From assembly GCA_023666835.1 (NCBI GenBank), contig JAMPBJ010000001.1, positions 26,110 to 90,109 on the forward strand: 64,000 nucleotides of DNA, in the 5' to 3' direction. This stretch comes from Bacteroides sp. GTDB lineage: Bacteria > Bacteroidota > Bacteroidia > Bacteroidales > Muribaculaceae. Positions 15,767-23,936 of this stretch are shown here, in pieces. The notes under the pieces are model-generated. The model did not search any database. It saw only the letters and a list, made by a program, of their open reading frames with translations, and had not been told where the DNA came from. The number at the start of each line of letters is the position of its first letter. Position 1 is the first letter of the stretch. The translations under genes and the position numbers were made by a program.

Positions 15767-17867
15767 CTGAGCGGCTGTTGATGAGTTCTTCAAGTTTGAG
15801 CACTTCATCGCGCAGGCGTGCGGCTTCCATGAAGTCCATTCGCTTGGCGGCTTCGACCATCTCCATGCGGCGGCGGGTTATGGTGCGCTCAAGCTCGGCT
15901 TTGTTCATGTAGGGGATCACAGGGTCGGCGGCAATGTCGACCGATGTGGAGTATTCCTGATCGTAGATCGATGCGGCGGTCCGACGCTGTGTGTTGTCCT
16001 TGCGGTCGACTTTGGCCTGCTTCGGATTGGCTGCCTTCGATTTTGGCGAGGCAGCTGCTTCTTCGTCGTCTTTGTCGATGCCAATGATGCGGTTTCGGGC
16101 TTTGACGATGGCTTGCGGCGTGATGCCGTGCTCTTCGTTGTAGGCGAGCTGGAGGGTGCGTCGGCGCTCGGTCTCTTCGATGGTCTGTTTCATCGAATCG
16201 GTCATCTTGTCGGCATACATGATGACGGTGCCGTTGAGATTTCGGGCTGCACGGCCTACGGTCTGCGTCAGCGAGCGGTGCGACCGCAGGAATCCTTCTT
16301 TGTCGGCGTCGAGAATGGCCACGAGCGACACTTCTGGCAGGTCGAGACCCTCACGGAGCAGATTGACACCGATCAGCACGTCGTAGACTCCCGAGCGCAG
16401 ATCGTCGAGAATGCGGATGCGGTCCAGCGTGTCGACGTCGCTGTGTATGTAGGCGGCTTTGATGTTGAGCCGCTGCAGGTAGTCGTTGAGCTCTTCGGCC
16501 ATGCGCTTGGTCAGTGTGGTCACCAGGGTGCGTTCGCCGCGATCGGTGCGGGTGGCTATCTCCTCAATCAGGTCGTCGATCTGATTGATCGTGGGTCGCA
16601 TCAGTATCACCGGATCCAGCAGGCCGGTGGGGCGTATGATCTGTTCGACCACCACTCCCTCGCAGCGCTCCAGCTCGTAGTCGGCCGGGGTGGCGCTGAC
16701 ATACATCACCTGCGGCGTCAGACTCTCGAACTCCTCAAACTTCAGCGGACGGTTGTCGAGCGCGGCCGGAAGGCGGAATCCATATTCCACCAGATTCATC
16801 TTGCGCGACAGGTCGCCGCCATACATGGCCCTCACCTGGGGAATGGTCACGTGGCTCTCGTCGATGATCGTCAGGAAGTCTTTGGGAAAATAGTCGAGCA
16901 GACAGAAAGGGCGCATGCCGGGCTTGCGGCCGTCGAAGTAGCGGCTGTAGTTTTCGATGCCGGAGCAGTGGCCCACTTCGCGCAGCATCTCAATGTCGTA
17001 GCTGACGCGCTCCTGAAGTCGGCGCGCCTCGAGTTCGCGTGCCTCCTTGTAGAAGTAGTTCACCTGCTCACCCAGATCTAGCTCTATCTGCGCCAGCCCT
17101 GAGGCCATGCGCATGGGCGAAGTGACGAATATGTTGGCCGGGAATATCTTGAATGCGTCGTGGTTGCCGAGCGTCACGTAGTCGGTGGGATAGAGCGTCG
17201 ACACCGATTCTATCTCGTCGCCCCAGAACACCACGCGCACTATCAACTCCTCATAGGCCAGATAGATGTCGACAGTGTCGCCCTTGACGCGGAAAGTGCC
17301 ACGGTTGAAGTCAACCTCGTTGCGGCTGTAGAGCGCATTGACCAGTTCGCGAAGAAATGCGTTGCGGGTTATCTTCTGACCCACTCTCACCTCTATCACC
17401 GAGCTGTTGAAATCCTCCGGATTGCCCATGCCATAGAGACACGACACCGAGCTGACCACGATGATGTCCTTGCGGCCCGACAGCAGTGCCGACGTGGTGG
17501 CAAGGCGCAGCTTGTCGATCTCATCGTTGATCATCAGATCCTTTTCGATGTATTTGTCGACCGACGGTATGTAGGCTTCCGGCTGATAGTAGTCGTAGTA
17601 CGACACGAAATATTGCACTGAATTGTCGGGGAAGAAATTCTTGAACTCGCTGTAGAGCTGGGCGGCCAACGTCTTGTTGTGACTCAGGATCAGGGTGGGC
17701 TTCTTCACCTGTTGGATCACGTTGGCCATCGTAAATGTTTTGCCCGATCCGGTCACACCGAGCAACGTCTGGGCAGGCAATCCCTCGCGGATTCCCGCCG
17801 AAAGTTGCGCGATGGCCTGAGGCTGGTCGCCGGTCGGTTTATATTGAGAAGACAGTTTGAAATCCAT
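15756..17867 (-). CDS. uvrB: Excinuclease ABC subunit UvrB
   Basis: UvrB is the damage-verifying helicase-like subunit of nucleotide excision repair, working with UvrA and UvrC. The 703-residue protein has the P-loop GVTGSGKT (about residues 39-46), the beta-hairpin region with YYDYYQPEAYIPSVDKYIEKD, the DESH-type box in IIDESHVTIPQ, helicase motif VGRAARN, and a C-terminal UVR helical hairpin (RTITRRRMEMVEAAKRMDFMEAARLRDEV) that contacts UvrC. Length is normal, slightly extended by a Lys/Ala-rich linker near residue 620. It is transcribed from a clear promoter and followed by the overlapping ygiQ-type gene. Confidence 0.97.
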   Translation of the reverse strand: MDFKLSSQYKPTGDQPQAIAQLSAGIREGLPAQTLLGVTGSGKTFTMANVIQQVKKPTLILSHNKTLAAQLYSEFKNFFPDNSVQYFVSYYDYYQPEAYIPSVDKYIEKDLMINDEIDKLRLATTSALLSGRKDIIVVSSVSCLYGMGNPEDFNSSVIEVRVGQKITRNAFLRELVNALYSRNEVDFNRGTFRVKGDTVDIYLAYEELIVRVVFWGDEIESVSTLYPTDYVTLGNHDAFKIFPANIFVTSPMRMASGLAQIELDLGEQVNYFYKEARELEARRLQERVSYDIEMLREVGHCSGIENYSRYFDGRKPGMRPFCLLDYFPKDFLTIIDESHVTIPQVRAMYGGDLSRKMNLVEYGFRLPAALDNRPLKFEEFESLTPQVMYVSATPADYELERCEGVVVEQIIRPTGLLDPVILMRPTINQIDDLIEEIATRTDRGERTLVTTLTKRMAEELNDYLQRLNIKAAYIHSDVDTLDRIRILDDLRSGVYDVLIGVNLLREGLDLPEVSLVAILDADKEGFLRSHRSLTQTVGRAARNLNGTVIMYADKMTDSMKQTIEETERRRTLQLAYNEEHGITPQAIVKARNRIIGIDKDDEEAAASPKSKAANPKQAKVDRKDNTQRRTAASIYDQEYSTSVDIAADPVIPYMNKAELERTITRRRMEMVEAAKRMDFMEAARLRDEVLKLEELINSRSDEQ

Positions 17868-17873
17868 AACCTA

Positions 17874-17904
17874 CAAAGATACAAAAAATCCCCGACACCG
17901 CCAA
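17874..17904 (-). promoter_or_regulatory. Promoter of uvrB
   Basis: On the minus strand, TTG (17904-17902), a 20-base spacer and TATCTTTG (17881-17874) match the consensus. The -7 box ends only 6 bases before the ATG at 17867-17865, so the transcript may have almost no leader. Confidence 0.75.
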
Positions 17905-18017
17905 GAGACACCCGTAATGCTCCCCGCAAAAACCGCATCTCATATAAATCATATAAATCTTATACATCATAAAATCTTTTAAATTTTCGTAGTCGATTTT
18001 TGCTATTTTGGACTCAA

Positions 18018-18042
18018 ACCACCATTTCCGGTGGTATCTTTG
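18018..18042 (+). promoter_or_regulatory. Inverted repeat overlapping a -7 promoter box
   Basis: ACCACC (18018-18023) and GGTGGT (18030-18035) form a perfect 6-base inverted repeat with a 6-base spacer. The second arm runs into TATCTTTG (18035-18042), a -7-type box for the gene starting at 18080. The nearest TTG (18008-18010) is 24 bases from the box, longer than usual. The arrangement looks like an operator; no regulator is encoded next to it. Confidence 0.45.
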
Positions 18043-18079
18043 CAGTCATAAACCAAACTTCTTAATAATCTTAACAACT

Positions 18080-18688
18080 ATGGAAATAACACAATTTGTT
18101 GCACGTGAATCCTTTGGTTTCAACCGTGACTGGTGGTCGATGTTGAAAACTCTTCCTGACGATCTGCGTCTCAGGGCATATGATGCAATATCGGGCTACG
18201 CTTTCGAAGGTGCAATTCCCGATGATCAACTTGTCAACGCTGTGACCATTCTTATCCGCTTTGCCATCGACAAGGATGCAAATAAACGCCGGAAGAGAAC
18301 GAAAAAATGTGTGGAAACGTCCTCCTCCTCACACATCGAACAAGATGGTCATTGTGTCAATGATAACGTTAACAACAATATAGATGAAAATGAAGGTATG
18401 CTCAGCTCTGACGCAAATACCCCTCTCCCTCTAAATGAAAAAGAAGAAATGGAAGAGGAAAAGAATGAAAAGATTGAGGAAGTGGATAATGTGATCAAAA
18501 GGTTTTTTGAAAAGTCATTCATCCTATATCAACTTCGTGACAAACATAAAATTGATAATGATGATATCAGGAGAGCGGCCAGTGATGTTAAAGACTACTG
18601 GCTACAGCATGACGAACCTAATATTACAGACCAACACTTCATAAGCGCCATTCGCAATGTGCTAAATAATAGATACAAATCCGGTTAG
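18080..18688 (+). CDS. AT-rich orphan protein, DUF6291-like (phage/replication-associated type)
   Basis: The 202-residue protein has an N-terminal helical domain (WWSMLKTLPDDLRLRAYDAISGYAFEGAIPD...LIRFAIDKDANKRRKRTKK) resembling the DUF6291 proteins of Bacteroidetes phages and islands. A low-complexity acidic linker follows (many Asn, Asp, Glu; about residues 95-150), then a short C-terminal helical domain ending in a basic tail. The pattern recalls phage DnaD-like replication proteins, but function is unproven. Its codons are clearly more AT-rich than its neighbours, suggesting transfer. The ATG at 18080 was chosen; the longer frame runs through the promoter. No phage genes flank it. Confidence 0.65.
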   Translation: MEITQFVARESFGFNRDWWSMLKTLPDDLRLRAYDAISGYAFEGAIPDDQLVNAVTILIRFAIDKDANKRRKRTKKCVETSSSSHIEQDGHCVNDNVNNNIDENEGMLSSDANTPLPLNEKEEMEEEKNEKIEEVDNVIKRFFEKSFILYQLRDKHKIDNDDIRRAASDVKDYWLQHDEPNITDQHFISAIRNVLNNRYKSG

Positions 18689-19431
18689 CCATCGACCAAA
18701 ACCAACACTCAAGAGCACATTGACATCAAGTAAAATCATAATCGACATCGCCCCCCTCGCCGCCAAGCGTCAGAATATGTCTGCCGGTCAAAGATGGTAA
18801 TTTTGCGTTTAAGGCTATGTATTGACCTCCTCGCTGACCCCAATGCATCCGACAGCTAAAACAGCAATGTGGGTCCGACTCCCCGTAAGCCAAATGAGTG
18901 CCAATGTGGCGGCAGGCTTGCAGGTGTCCGGCAGGACATCGATTCCCCGTAACCCCGTACACCAAAGTTGTGCGGGGTCAAACCACCTGCGGGGCTGTAG
19001 CGTCTGGCCAGGACGCCGATTTACGCACCGACTCTTCTGATGCAGAGTGTCGGCGGTGACGTCGACACTCCTATCGTTCAGCACCTGACTTCTGAAAAGC
19101 TTTTGACAGCCAAAGCAAGCTATGACATAACTGCAACTATTGCACGCGGTGACCTGAAGGTACAAATTCCCTAGATCGATATTGGAGCAAAGACAAAAAA
19201 AAGCGTCGTCTCTCACGAGATAACGCTTACTTAGAGGATAATAATTAATATTAATAACTTGTTTAACAAAGAAAATTACAAATTTTACGGTTTATGGTTT
19301 GTTAATTCTTCTTCTGAAACAAAAGAGTTGATTAGCTTTGTTATTAACCCCAGATGGTAAATATATGCTTAATAATTAACAAATTCGTGTATCAGTCCCA
19401 ATTATATTTCGGCTCGAAACCGGGCAGGGTA
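18689..19431. other. Gene-free region with a chain of hairpins
   Basis: No convincing gene fills these 743 bases. The GC-rich middle (about 18830-19080) holds a series of inverted repeats: GACCC 18836/GGGTC 18871; a 7-bp stem at 18923-18940; a 10-bp stem at 18952-18978 with one G-T pair; GCGTC/GACGC at 19000-19016; and two mutually exclusive stems at 19028-19053 and 19046-19069. A -7-like TAATTTTG stands at 18798-18805 (+). Short frames exist: a 44-codon ATG frame at 19040-19174 (+) and a Cys/His-rich 79-codon non-ATG frame at 18726-18965 (-); neither is recognised. The rest (19229-19431) is AT-rich, with a 10-bp inverted repeat TTTGTTAATT (19298) / AATTAACAAA (19374). Confidence 0.55.
19195..19228 (-). 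terminator. Intrinsic terminator, minus strand
   Basis: AAGCGT (19201-19206) pairs with ACGCTT (19223-19228), with a smaller TCTC/GAGA stem inside the loop. On the minus strand the hairpin is followed by eight T residues. It probably ends transcription coming from the lytic transglycosylase gene, leaving a 3' leader-like tail of about 200 bases. Confidence 0.65.
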
Positions 19432-21174
19432 TTATCTTCTCTTTTTACCGGATTTCTTTTTACCGGATTTCTTTTTGCTCGACTTGGAGGATTTCGAGGA
19501 TTTCGACGAACCCGAAGGTATCTTCAGATTCTGGCCGATCTGCAGGCGTGTCGAGCCTTTGCTCATGCCGTTGGCCTTCTGGATGGCGTCGACTGTGGTG
19601 CCGTTTTTGCGGGCCAGGGCCTCGAGGGTGTCGCCGCTCTTGACGGTGTATCTCTTGGTCTTGGGCTTGCTTTCCTTCTTCTTGCCGGCTTTTTTGTCAG
19701 ACTTCTTCGTGGAGGGTCGGTCGGCCTTCTTGTCTTGCTTGGGAGTTGTGGAGGTCGATGCGGTGGGTGTGGAGTCTGACTTGCGGGTGGTCACGGTCGA
19801 TGTGCCCGTCGGGGCGGTGCTTGCATCGGCCACTTCGTGGCGGTAGACTCTGATGGTCAGCTGGTCGCCCTCTTTCACTTTGCCTCGGCGCAGGTTGTTC
19901 CAGCGTTTGATGTCGGTGGAGCTGACACCGTAGTGCTTGGCGATGTCGCGAAGCGATTCTCCGCGGCCCACGGTGTGGGTCAGCTCTTCCATGCGGTCGG
20001 TGATGGTGGTGGTGATCACCTGGTTGCTGTCGGCATTCTGGGTCTGGGATTCTGCCAAAGCCGGATTCGACGGCTCTTCTGTGCGCGAGCGGCCGGGCTC
20101 CACGTAGGTGCGCTGGCGATACAGGTCGGCATCATGGTTGATGATGGTCTCCTCGCTGACGGCATAGCTCAGCGCCTGTTGCGATGGCAGTGTCAGCATA
20201 TACGGATGATGGTCGCCGGGTATGATGTCCTTGCGGAACTGCGGGTTGAGCATACGGATCTCCTCGATGGGTATCTGGAGCACGTCGGCTATCTGCTGGA
20301 AGTGCACGCGGTCGTTGACTTGAACGGTGTCAGTGACCAGCTGCTGCTTCACCACCGTGGGGTTGATGCCATACTTGTTGTGATAGTTCATCACATACAC
20401 TGCGGCTATAAACACAGGCACGTAGCCTCGCGTCTCCTTGGGCAGGTAGTTGTAGATCTCCCAAAAGTCGAGCTTGCCGCCACCGGCACGGCGCAGCGCC
20501 TTGTTGACGTTGCCCGGGCCGCAGTTGTAGGCTGCGATGGCAAGCGACCAGTCGCCATAGATGGCGTGGAGCTGTTTGAGATATTTGGCTGCGTATTGCG
20601 ACGACACGCGCGGATCGCGACGCTCATCGACGAGTGAGTTCACCTCCATGCCGAGTCCTTTGGCAGTAGGACCCATAAATTGCCACAAGCCGGTGGCTCC
20701 GGCTCGCGACACGGCGTTGGGATTGATGGCCGACTCTATCACCGGCAGATACTGCAACTCCAGCGGAAGTCCCTCTTTGAGCAGTTCCTCGACGAAGAAT
20801 TTGCCATAGTAGTTGTGGAGTGCAAGCATGTCGGCCACGAGTGGACGTTTGCGCTCGAGATACATGTCGATATATTTGCCCACCACTGAGTTGTAGGGCA
20901 TCTCGATCTCCACAGGCAGGCGCGACAGCAGTTCCTGATACTCTTCTTCGTTGCCGACGTGGTGGCGCGGAGAGTCGGTCGACGGTGCGGTGTAGTGCTT
21001 GAAAAAGAAACTTTCCTCGAGCTTGCGGGCATCGGTTTCAAAGCTTTCGGGCGGCACAATGTTGTCGTCGGTGATCGAATGCTTGATATCGAGTATGGAA
21101 TTAGGCCCCGCTGCTGCCATGAGCGTGGCTATCGAAAGAAGTGCTGTTGTGTATATTCTGTGGATTCGTGACAT
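19432..21174 (-). CDS. Membrane-bound lytic murein transglycosylase D-like, with LysM domains
   Basis: This 580-residue enzyme cleaves peptidoglycan between MurNAc and GlcNAc. It has an N-terminal signal peptide (about residues 1-23), an SLT domain with catalytic Glu147 in LPVIESAINPNAVS, ATGLWQFMGPTAKGLG and AAYNCGPGNVNKA, then two LysM peptidoglycan-binding modules (about residues 410-460 and 510-560). Between and after them are Lys/Ser-rich linkers; the C-terminus is a strongly basic run of SSK and KKSG repeats. The ATG at 21174 was chosen because it precedes a good signal peptide and avoids overlap with the upstream gene. It follows DUF5683, parB and parA, a usual Bacteroidetes order. Confidence 0.92.
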   Translation of the reverse strand: MSRIHRIYTTALLSIATLMAAAGPNSILDIKHSITDDNIVPPESFETDARKLEESFFFKHYTAPSTDSPRHHVGNEEEYQELLSRLPVEIEMPYNSVVGKYIDMYLERKRPLVADMLALHNYYGKFFVEELLKEGLPLELQYLPVIESAINPNAVSRAGATGLWQFMGPTAKGLGMEVNSLVDERRDPRVSSQYAAKYLKQLHAIYGDWSLAIAAYNCGPGNVNKALRRAGGGKLDFWEIYNYLPKETRGYVPVFIAAVYVMNYHNKYGINPTVVKQQLVTDTVQVNDRVHFQQIADVLQIPIEEIRMLNPQFRKDIIPGDHHPYMLTLPSQQALSYAVSEETIINHDADLYRQRTYVEPGRSRTEEPSNPALAESQTQNADSNQVITTTITDRMEELTHTVGRGESLRDIAKHYGVSSTDIKRWNNLRRGKVKEGDQLTIRVYRHEVADASTAPTGTSTVTTRKSDSTPTASTSTTPKQDKKADRPSTKKSDKKAGKKKESKPKTKRYTVKSGDTLEALARKNGTTVDAIQKANGMSKGSTRLQIGQNLKIPSGSSKSSKSSKSSKKKSGKKKSGKKRR

Positions 21175-21191
21175 AAGTCGGAGTATTTTTC

Positions 21192-22028
21192 TTAAAACGT
21201 GAAGGCCCATTGCAGTCCAAGAGCCGGATATGGACTCAGATTGTCGTGGAGCAGAGCCGGAAGCATCTGCATAGACAGATCGGGTGAGATGTCAAAATTG
21301 GTGAGCGATGCGTCGACGTAGGCATCGACAACTGCTATGAGGTAGACGCCCACCATACCTATTATACACAGGTCGCGGTTGCGTCTGAAATAGTCTTTGC
21401 GGCTTTTCAATGTCCGCTCGAGCCACGTGCGGTTGAGCGATTCTTCCGTGGTGGTCGGCGGGAAGAAGTCCATATAGCTTTTGGTCGACGGATCGTTGTC
21501 CATCAGATCGTAATAGGCTCGGGTGTAGTCGGCAAGCATCGTGTTGTTCCACGATGCTCCGTAGCCCAGACCCATAAATCCGCCGATCACGATGGGCAGT
21601 TTCCAGTATCGGCGGTTGTAGATCTGTCCTAATCCGGGGCATAGAGCGGAGTACCACACGGCTTTCGTGGGGTTGGGTATGAACACCTTCTTACTCTGGT
21701 CGGGAAGGGTGTCGCTGATCGCATCTTCGTCAAAGAGCAGGGTCAGATCAGGCGAATTTACTATATCGACGGTGTCGATCGGAGTGATCCGCATCGAGTC
21801 GGTGCCTGCGATCGGAGTGATCTCGTCTTCCACCACAGCCGACGGCTCGGTCAGCGGTCCGGTCAAGGGGATGGTGTCGGGGAGTGCTGTGGCCGCTGCG
21901 GGCTTGCCGGTCCGGCCGGTGGCCGGACGCGGCCTGACGGGCCGCTGCGGATTGGCTGAAAAAATATTAAATGGTGTTAACAACATCAAAACGATGATGC
22001 TGAACACCCATTTATTCATTTTCCGCAT
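21192..22028 (-). CDS. DUF5683 domain protein, predicted membrane protein
   Basis: The 278-residue protein has an N-terminal signal-like hydrophobic segment (KWVFSIIVLMLLTPFNIFSA), a Pro/Ala/Thr-rich linker, then the DUF5683 domain: VFIPNPTKAVWYSALCPGLGQIYNRRYWKLPIVIGGFMGLGYG, a second hydrophobic stretch CIIGMVGVYLIAVVDAYVDA and the ending GLQWAFTF. Starts at 22028 and 22019 (both ATG) are possible; the GTG at 22049 gives no better signal. The gene is between parB and the transglycosylase, an order seen across the phylum. Function is unknown; an envelope role is inferred. Confidence 0.85.
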   Translation of the reverse strand: MRKMNKWVFSIIVLMLLTPFNIFSANPQRPVRPRPATGRTGKPAAATALPDTIPLTGPLTEPSAVVEDEITPIAGTDSMRITPIDTVDIVNSPDLTLLFDEDAISDTLPDQSKKVFIPNPTKAVWYSALCPGLGQIYNRRYWKLPIVIGGFMGLGYGASWNNTMLADYTRAYYDLMDNDPSTKSYMDFFPPTTTEESLNRTWLERTLKSRKDYFRRNRDLCIIGMVGVYLIAVVDAYVDASLTNFDISPDLSMQMLPALLHDNLSPYPALGLQWAFTF

Positions 22029-22126
22029 GTCGAAACCGCTCTTTTGCACTATATTGATTCAGTTAGATTATTTTGCCGTAATAGCTTGATGCATTACGGA
22101 TTGCAGCGATCTGAAGGCATTGGCTC

Positions 22127-23002
22127 TCAGCCGTGCGATGGTTTTATCTCGTCAAATATAGCAATTAATCTCTCAAGTTCCGCCTCGTTGCGGAATGAGA
22201 AGGTGATTTTGCCGCTGCCGTTCTTTTTGCAAGTGAAGGCCACCGGGGTGTTGAACCGTTTCGAAATATGGTCGCCAAGCAGGTCGAATTCGTTTTTCTT
22301 AGTCTCCTTTTTCTCCGGTGTAGCCTCGGATTGTTGCATCTCTTTGGCAAGCTTCTCAACGGCGCGCACCGACAGTCCTTCCTTGATGATGCGGTTGTAG
22401 AGTTTGTGTTGCTTGGCCGGATCGTCGATCGAGAGCAAAGCGCGCGCATGACCCATGTCGACGAGCTTCTCCTTCAGCCCGAGCTGCACGTCGCTCGGCA
22501 ACCGGAGCAGTCGCAGGAAGTTGGCAATCGTGGCGCGTTTCTTGCCGATGCGTTCGCTCAGCCGCTCCTGCGTCAGTGAATACTGGTCTATGAGTTTCTT
22601 CAGTGTCAGAGCTATCTCTATGGCGTTGAGATCCTCGCGCTGTATGTTTTCGATCAGAGCCATCTCGGTCAGCTCGGCTTCGTTGGCCGTGCGGATATAA
22701 GCGGGCACCGAAGTCAGTCCGGCAATGTGGGCGGCTCGATAGCGGCGTTCGCCGGCTATGATCTGATAGCTGTCAGGACCGGTCTTTCTCAGCGAAAGCG
22801 GCTGTATGATGCCATGTTCCTGAATCGATGAGGCAAGTTCGCGCAGAGCTTCATCGTCGAAATTCGTGCGGGGTTGATCGGGGTTTGGGCTGATCTGGTC
22901 GAGTGATATTTCATTGATGGTCGAAGTGCCACGTGCCGGTACGTCGTCCATCGATATTAGCGATCCGAGACCGCGGCCGAGTGCATTGCGTCGTTGCGAC
23001 AT
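22127..23002 (-). CDS. parB: Chromosome partitioning protein ParB
   Basis: ParB binds parS sites near the origin and spreads as a CTP-dependent clamp, working with ParA in chromosome segregation. The 291-residue protein has the N-terminal RGLGSLI segment, the ParB/Srx CTP-binding region with ISPNPDQPRTNFDDEALRELA and GERRYRAA, the ENIQREDLNAIE motif, a helix-turn-helix (LTQERLSERIGKKRATIANFLRLLRLP) and a C-terminal dimerisation domain (FDLLGDHISKRFNTPV onwards). Length is normal. It starts 41 bases after the parA stop, so the two form an operon. Confidence 0.95.
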   Translation of the reverse strand: MSQRRNALGRGLGSLISMDDVPARGTSTINEISLDQISPNPDQPRTNFDDEALRELASSIQEHGIIQPLSLRKTGPDSYQIIAGERRYRAAHIAGLTSVPAYIRTANEAELTEMALIENIQREDLNAIEIALTLKKLIDQYSLTQERLSERIGKKRATIANFLRLLRLPSDVQLGLKEKLVDMGHARALLSIDDPAKQHKLYNRIIKEGLSVRAVEKLAKEMQQSEATPEKKETKKNEFDLLGDHISKRFNTPVAFTCKKNGSGKITFSFRNEAELERLIAIFDEIKPSHG

Positions 23003-23043
23003 ATTGTAAGGTTGATTTAATAGAAGTGTGTCAGATGATGGGC

Positions 23044-23826
23044 TTATTTGCCGCCGGTGCTGCGGCGGTGGCGCGCAATGATCTCTTTGGCAAGAGCCAT
23101 GTGGGAAGTCGCACCACGGCTTTCGGGATCGTAGAGCAATGCGGGCAGACCGTGCGATGGCGCTTCGCTGAGCTTGATGTTGCGGGGAATGACGGTGGTG
23201 AACACCATGTCGCCGAAGTGGCTTTTCAGCTCCTCATAGATCTGGTTGGCAAGGCGCAGGCGCGCATCGTACATCGTCAACAGGAATCCCTCGATCTCCA
23301 GAGCGGGATTGAGCTTGGGCTTGATGATGCGTATGGTGTTGATCAGCTTGGTGATTCCTTCCAACGCAAAGTATTCGGCCTGCACGGGTATGATGACGGA
23401 GTCGGCCGCAGTCAGGGCATTGACAGTGATCAGGCCCAGTGACGGCGAGCAGTCTATGAGTATGTAGTCGTAGACCTTGCGCATAGGCTGGAGCAGATTG
23501 GCCATCACTTTCTCGCGGTTGGGGCGGCTGATGAGCTCAAGCTCAGCGCCGGCAAGATCGATTCTCGACCCTATCAGGTCAAGTCCTTTCATGCATGTGG
23601 CCACCTGCGAACCGGCCAGAGGATAATCGTCGACGAGGCATTCGTAGATCGACGAACTCATCTGATCGGGGCGTATGCCATAGCCCGACGTGGCGTTGGC
23701 CTGCGGGTCGGCATCTATGATCAGAACTTTCTTCCCTTTGGCTGCAAGCGATGCTCCGAGATTAATTGTGGTGGTGGTCTTGCCGACACCACCCTTCTGA
23801 TTTGCGATTGCTATGATTTTGCCCAT
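23044..23826 (-). CDS. parA: Chromosome partitioning ATPase ParA (Soj)
   Basis: ParA is the Walker-type ATPase that moves or positions ParB-parS complexes. The 260-residue protein has the deviant Walker A KGGVGKTTT (about residues 10-18), IIDADPQANAT, YDYILIDCSPSLG and a C-terminal region ending in a short basic tail. It lacks the N-terminal helix-turn-helix of plasmid type Ia ParA proteins, so it is the chromosomal Soj type. It is the first gene of the parA-parB-DUF5683-transglycosylase series. The 110 bases between it and queA are AT-rich and show a TTACTTTG box only weakly like the promoter consensus. Confidence 0.95.
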   Translation of the reverse strand: MGKIIAIANQKGGVGKTTTTINLGASLAAKGKKVLIIDADPQANATSGYGIRPDQMSSSIYECLVDDYPLAGSQVATCMKGLDLIGSRIDLAGAELELISRPNREKVMANLLQPMRKVYDYILIDCSPSLGLITVNALTAADSVIIPVQAEYFALEGITKLINTIRIIKPKLNPALEIEGFLLTMYDARLRLANQIYEELKSHFGDMVFTTVIPRNIKLSEAPSHGLPALLYDPESRGATSHMALAKEIIARHRRSTGGK

Positions 23827-23936
23827 ATTTTTTGCAGATTTTTACGGGTGCAAAGTAACCCTTTTTTGATCATAGCATGAAATAACAAAAGGTCAAAATA
23901 ATATAAATGTTGATAAATGACCTTTAATGTTAATAA

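Noticed and set aside
16113-17081. 322-codon plus-strand frame inside uvrB
   Set aside because: UvrB motifs are clear on the minus strand through the whole segment; similar shadows lie opposite ygiQ and the S9 peptidase.
22127-23826. parAB taken as a sign of a plasmid or integrated element
   Set aside because: ParA is the chromosomal Soj type and the DUF5683 and transglycosylase neighbours fit the usual chromosomal order; no replication or transfer genes are present.
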